Positions 4,734-5,784 of a stretch of 5,784 nt of DNA are shown here, piece by piece. The stretch lies in contig JAGCIZ010000013.1 of assembly GCA_017648235.1 (NCBI GenBank), positions 1 to 5,784 on the forward strand, read 5' to 3'. Below the pieces are notes generated by a model, which made no database searches, was not told where the DNA came from, and saw nothing but the letters and a program-made list of their open reading frames with translations. The position numbers and the translations under genes are program-made. The DNA is from Paludibacteraceae bacterium (GTDB taxonomy: Bacteria > Bacteroidota > Bacteroidia > Bacteroidales > Paludibacteraceae). Position 1 is the first letter of the stretch. The number at the start of each line of letters is the position of its first letter.

Positions 4734-5784
4734 TTAACGAATATTGGCAATACTTATAATATCGGCGAAAACACCAGCGGATGTAACACTTGCTCCAGCT
4801 CCATAACCTTTTATAATCATTGGATATTCGTGATAACGCTCAGTTGTAATCATTATGATATTATTGCTTCCCTCAAGGTCATAAAACGGATGATTTGATG
4901 CCACTTCTTGCAATCCAACTTCGCAAGAGCCTTCTTCCATTTTTGCTACAAAACGATATTTCATATTTTTCGCATCCAAAGCTTGACGTTTTACTTCAAA
5001 CTCTTCATCTAATGCAGGAATTCCCTTCCAAAAATCGTCCAACGAACCTTCGAAAAAGTTGTTTGGTACAAATAAGTTCTTTACTACATCTTCTTGTTCA
5101 ACTTTATATCCAGCTTCGCGTGTGAGAATTACTAACTTGCGAATAACATCTTTTCCGCTCAAATCGATACGAGGATCGGGTTCGGAATAGCGAGCTTCTT
5201 TTGCCATTGCAATGGCTTTGCTTAATGGAATTTCGGCACTTATGGTGTTAAAAATATAGTTGAGTGTACCAGATAGAACTGCTTCCATTTTCAAAATTCT
5301 ATCACCTGAATTTATCAAATTATTAATAGTGTTAATAATTGGCAAACCAGCTCCTACATTGGTTTCGAATAGATATTTTACCCCATGTTTGAGTGCAATG
5401 TTTTTCAATTCTGCATAATCGTTGTAAGCTGACGAAGCTGCTATTTTATTTGCAGCAACTACAGAAATATTGTTCGACAACAAATCTTTATAAAGAGCAG
5501 CAATATCGGCACTAGCAGTACAATCCACAAATACTGAGTTGAAAATATTCATCGAAAGAATTTCTGATTTTAGCAGTTCGGGAGAGTTATCTTTTCCTTC
5601 GCTATTTAAAAGTTCACGATAATTTTCTAAATCAATTCCTTCTCGTTTGAAAATAGCTTTTTTGAAATCAGCAATTCCAACAACATTGAGTTTGAGTCTG
5701 TTTTTCTGCATTAAAAGCAATTGTTGTTGCTTGATTTGTTCCAATAAACTTCCTCCAACAGTTCCAATTCCGGCAAGAAAAATA
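4734..5784 (-). CDS. thrA: Bifunctional aspartokinase/homoserine dehydrogenase, C-terminal part
   Basis: The frame is open to the right edge and ends at TAA (complement of 4734-4736), so about 350 codons of the 3' part are present. This is the homoserine dehydrogenase domain, which reduces aspartate semialdehyde to homoserine for threonine and methionine synthesis. The nucleotide-binding loop GIGTVGG is at 5751-5771, just inside the window edge. The conserved lysine of VVAANK is at 5445-5447. The sequence then has TNVGAGLP, ILSGTLNYIF-like AVLSGTLNYIF, and EPDPRIDLSGKDVIRK, whose Asp (5148-5150) and Lys (5136-5138) match the catalytic pair of characterised homoserine dehydrogenases. It ends with KGYGAGASVTSAGVFADI. 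The run LLEQIKQQQ after the loop resembles E. coli ThrA closely, so I infer a fused aspartokinase upstream; that half is outside the window. An apparent start at 5742-5744 is only an internal TTG. The next genes are not the homoserine kinase and threonine synthase genes often found after thrA. Confidence 0.92.
   Translation of the reverse strand, partial: IFLAGIGTVGGSLLEQIKQQQLLLMQKNRLKLNVVGIADFKKAIFKREGIDLENYRELLNSEGKDNSPELLKSEILSMNIFNSVFVDCTASADIAALYKDLLSNNISVVAANKIAASSAYNDYAELKNIALKHGVKYLFETNVGAGLPIINTINNLINSGDRILKMEAVLSGTLNYIFNTISAEIPLSKAIAMAKEARYSEPDPRIDLSGKDVIRKLVILTREAGYKVEQEDVVKNLFVPNNFFEGSLDDFWKGIPALDEEFEVKRQALDAKNMKYRFVAKMEEGSCEVGLQEVASNHPFYDLEGSNNIIMITTERYHEYPMIIKGYGAGASVTSAGVFADIISIANIR

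Noticed and set aside
4730..4750. Upstream ATG for the lipoprotein gene, overlapping thrA
   Set aside because: The extra residues MPIFVNT precede a perfect lipoprotein signal peptide, and the downstream ATG gives a cleaner four-base junction.
5742..5744. Start codon for a separate homoserine dehydrogenase gene
   Set aside because: It is an internal TTG. The nucleotide-binding loop GIGTVGG lies upstream in the same frame, so the gene continues beyond the window.

Overview
The window comes from an AT-rich member of the Bacteroidetes, most likely order Bacteroidales. The evidence is the promoter type (TAnnTTTG at -7 with TTTG near -33, seen cleanly in front of the tRNA), the absence of Shine-Dalgarno sequences before the genes, a BspA-type leucine-rich-repeat protein, a FKBP-like lipoprotein that looks like the Bacteroidales family DUF4827, and a fused aspartokinase/homoserine dehydrogenase. 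Genus cannot be decided from this sequence.

Layout. Positions 1-1245 run on the + strand: the 3' end of prfA (release factor 1), then, 18 bases later, a complete FecCD/BtuC-type permease. Positions 1349-2396 hold an accessory-looking unit: a leucine-rich-repeat gene built from nearly identical 69-bp units, an in-frame coding-like tail beyond its stop codon, and a strong intrinsic terminator. Positions 2397-2770 hold no convincing protein gene. They contain a cluster of 11-bp direct repeats and an inverted repeat, a minus-strand promoter-like sequence, and a minus-strand tRNA-Arg(ACG) with its own promoter and terminator. From 2771 to the right edge everything is on the minus strand: thrA (3' part only) -> FKBP-like lipoprotein -> glmM-type phosphohexomutase. 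These are spaced 4 and 27 bases apart, so they are probably one operon entering from outside the window.

Function. Most of the window is housekeeping: translation termination, metal-chelate or corrinoid uptake, arginine decoding, the aspartate-family amino acid pathway and cell-wall amino-sugar supply. The unusual part is 1349-2510. There the leucine-rich-repeat gene follows a permease whose usual ATPase partner is not next to it, and a repeat cluster resembling a recombination or promoter site lies between that gene and the tRNA. I did not find a complete undescribed system here. The best leads are the single-codon hypervariability inside the repeats, the in-frame tail after the stop, and the repeat cluster beside the tRNA.
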